Shown here piece by piece: positions 40,401 to 41,366 of a stretch of DNA of 41,366 bases (its first letter is position 1; every line of letters begins with the position of its first letter). This stretch comes from a virus: IMG/VR virus record IMGVR_UViG_3300017992_000046, positions 1-41,366 of that record; one strand, 5' to 3'. The notes under the pieces were generated by a model, which had not been told where the DNA came from, did not search any database, and saw only the letters and a program-made list of their open reading frames with translations. The translations under genes and the position numbers were made by a program.

Positions 40401-41366
40401 GGCAGCGCTAGACGATGCCTACTTTATGCCTCACTACAGGAATGAGACAAATAAGGACAAGGTACTCACTGGGAATTCATGTGAAACCGAAGATGGAGTG
40501 GCAAAATTCCCGCCCCCTGGTGGTTGTCCCAAGGGCGAGGGTTCGTATATGACCAACAATGTGGATTACTTCTCACATGAGCAAGTACCACCCATATTCT
40601 GTAAAGAACAACACCTACCAATCAATGTAGCCACCCTATCTCCCTTCCTTGCTAAAGGTCGGTCGATGAGTCCTGGTAGCGCTGGTTGGAGCAACGGTGG
40701 TATTTGCATGACCAAGAGTCCTGATACGTCTGTTGGTCACGATATTGAGTACATTGCTCGTGATGGCGTGTATCCTACGCATATGAGTGTTCGTCATCCT
40801 GGTGACAACTACAGTCAGAAACACTGGTATCGTGGCGTGGCGTTGCGTGGTCCGTTGGTATTGGCTGGTTGGGGATTTGATATTGATAACAAGCCTGTTC
40901 CAAATGAGTCTTTGGACTACCCCAACAATCCCAAGATGAAGTTTGAGCAGGACTGGTTGCGTAAACCACAGAAGTGGATGTGTGGTCCAGTTGACCTGCG
41001 CTGGGATTACAAGCGCCACGTTTGGACCGCCCCTAGCCCAATGAAGATTGTGAAGCTAGAGCTAATCGAACACCTGTGCCCTGAGCAGTGTGCCAATGCT
41101 ATTCTCTATAGAGACCAGGAACAGTATGATTACGATGGTGACCCAATCGAATGCGATAAAGAGTGCGAGAAGGAGGGTTACAAGGTCAAGGTGTGGAGTA
41201 ATGCGATGTATCCAGTCCCCAAGGGCTGGCGCATTATGGCTTATTTTGACACCACCCTCAACCGATACCAGATGATTAACCACGACCCCCTACCAATCAT
41301 GCGCGCCACGTTGGATGACGACATGATTTGTGAGGATGGTGTTGCTACGCTTCAAGGTCCAGCAGG
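37471..41366 (+). CDS. Very large tail-tip protein, C-terminus beyond the window
   Basis: The ATG at 37471 follows AAGGAG ten bases after the previous stop; the frame stays open for at least 1298 codons to the window edge. It begins MSVCCGSNGTPFVQTRFLGA. Residues about 55-230 (GLLQNWKQNDSATGAKSYTV, IISPREIIEGCQVILSSYNG) resemble hub-type domains that convert the tube end to the tip. Later parts include FVRKFAQEFYGRQFMVRLPW, YNPYDVRPEWLLGFAFTGH and GPVDLRWDYKRHVWTAPSP, the last a strand-turn pattern recalled from large tail proteins of other phages. No lysozyme or peptidase motif was noticed. Likely role is central tail hub or adhesin carrier; the missing C-terminus may hold the receptor-binding part. 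Confidence 0.65.
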   Translation, partial: MSVCCGSNGTPFVQTRFLGASVQRFSAQVDWNGTGGGLQVELVEDLCNGDFFNPPGVGCPVLFSMGGFTHGGLLQNWKQNDSATGAKSYTVNIISPREIIEGCQVILSSYNGPTYGVPNLANVYGWLEATLGNPCVEAGYTGEVIPGLGSNLTYPPAPGFGGAFNNEVGIPWQLILNALGAILNGGGGAYGSPMTFRGSTYLFDLSELPLLNGEVRISGENKSLEDLIAQVCSMGGVDYFYDLITVGAPCGGVASSIIKVRTSNGSWQAFDESAELVDAACGSHIDARLSLGTIGSTIAASSCVHRQGRGLELKLDTTNAFLTGEFRQEIWQVAYDEPEDQDECMGYGTIWPYWGKNPDGTVIIGEECSDGTLPAEKDDLDYGHHFVAKTDHLGIGVDEWDITLFELNAALVSQGHWEAWLYQFEREKYDQVMGQSEIAVRWLDELGQITDDLAMGFALATATKADEHAVKNVATVNWDRASAINLGAIDDEQLLKNGKLYDFVRKFAQEFYGRQFMVRLPWLCTRYNSDTPWTLETNWETSDSGWTEWPVLGLPNPHWMLDQFRADDGKIECFVKYTSERPMILDNLSKKDYFALNPYNVFVRASADGGIVWVGPDDARAVIKTSGPIQQYNPYDVRPEWLLGFAFTGHLHNKDKNAYMQAVKSISNDKFALGMMDPYLQPIAACVPLQSKRLVYGPWFAKEADFPGYDFGIGGALFGGSDKGKTEYQREAGFAPWHFGSWALMDWVAYSTASAMLGDKYVVEMGDITVPGAPVGSLGSLIAAGGPIVSHIDVQIGRGNGAVLTTYRMRTHTPDQGKLALTRLQQIRHSAKVAIKAERMFRKYTLGRLRNEWDRPIEQQLLQWKTSHGLSGSSSHDMMGGQAFRDPSGPALNTGPLQEVQHFHTRQDETITVQAPANYEESSQDDEPWAQSVATQSESKKDLYTLRADSPHYYRRRAYMEAQGMFRGFSTLPHAHKAALDDAYFMPHYRNETNKDKVLTGNSCETEDGVAKFPPPGGCPKGEGSYMTNNVDYFSHEQVPPIFCKEQHLPINVATLSPFLAKGRSMSPGSAGWSNGGICMTKSPDTSVGHDIEYIARDGVYPTHMSVRHPGDNYSQKHWYRGVALRGPLVLAGWGFDIDNKPVPNESLDYPNNPKMKFEQDWLRKPQKWMCGPVDLRWDYKRHVWTAPSPMKIVKLELIEHLCPEQCANAILYRDQEQYDYDGDPIECDKECEKEGYKVKVWSNAMYPVPKGWRIMAYFDTTLNRYQMINHDPLPIMRATLDDDMICEDGVATLQGPA

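Overview
The window is part of a tailed double-stranded DNA phage genome (Caudoviricetes). Almost all of it is a head-packaging-neck-tail structural cluster on the + strand. Terminase, portal, prohead protease/scaffold, capsid, neck proteins, tail tube and a 3637-residue tape measure occur in the usual order. There is a tail-tube gene but no recognisable sheath gene, so a long non-contractile (siphovirus-like) tail is the best inference. By the usual siphophage rule of roughly 0.15 nm per tape-measure residue the tail could approach half a micrometre. Signals are bacterial: Shine-Dalgarno sites, -10 boxes of the TATAAT type and U-tract terminators. The host cannot be named from the sequence.

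Layout. 1-1480: two minus-strand phage genes and a non-coding leader, packed with short C-run/G-run hairpins that are rare elsewhere in the window. 1500-2260: a control region with a small two-gene minus-strand operon, near-consensus sigma70 promoters on both strands, a perfect inverted repeat between them and an antisense promoter. 2079-3104: two small proteins and a sigma-factor-like protein. 3073-8035: probable small terminase, a very acidic protein, a GDP-mannose 4,6-dehydratase, an ERCC4-type nuclease and the large terminase, all overlapping. 8090-13842: portal, a small protein, prohead protease fused to a scaffold (with an internal start), a probable decoration protein and the major capsid protein. 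13998-18638: neck/connector genes plus a lectin-like virion protein. 18705-22665: tail tube and four genes in the tail-chaperone position. 22761-41366: tape measure, a repeat-rich beta protein, a cysteine-rich repeat protein and the start of a very large tail-tip protein that leaves the window.

How it fits together. Host polymerase could start at the consensus promoters near 2.0-2.2 kb. The sigma-like protein made there is a candidate for recognising a 12-bp motif, TTGGYGTATAAT. That motif lies in the gaps before the portal, protease/scaffold and tail-tube genes, with a fourth copy inside the gene before the tape measure. Strong intrinsic terminators follow the capsid gene, the tail-tube gene and the last gene before the tape measure, each ending only 21-55 bases before the next start, so virion protein ratios are probably set by partial termination. 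The most unusual features are the hairpin lattice at the left edge, the sigma/promoter circuit, a metalloprotease-like domain inside the tape measure and a tail protein with seven cysteine-bearing tandem repeats.
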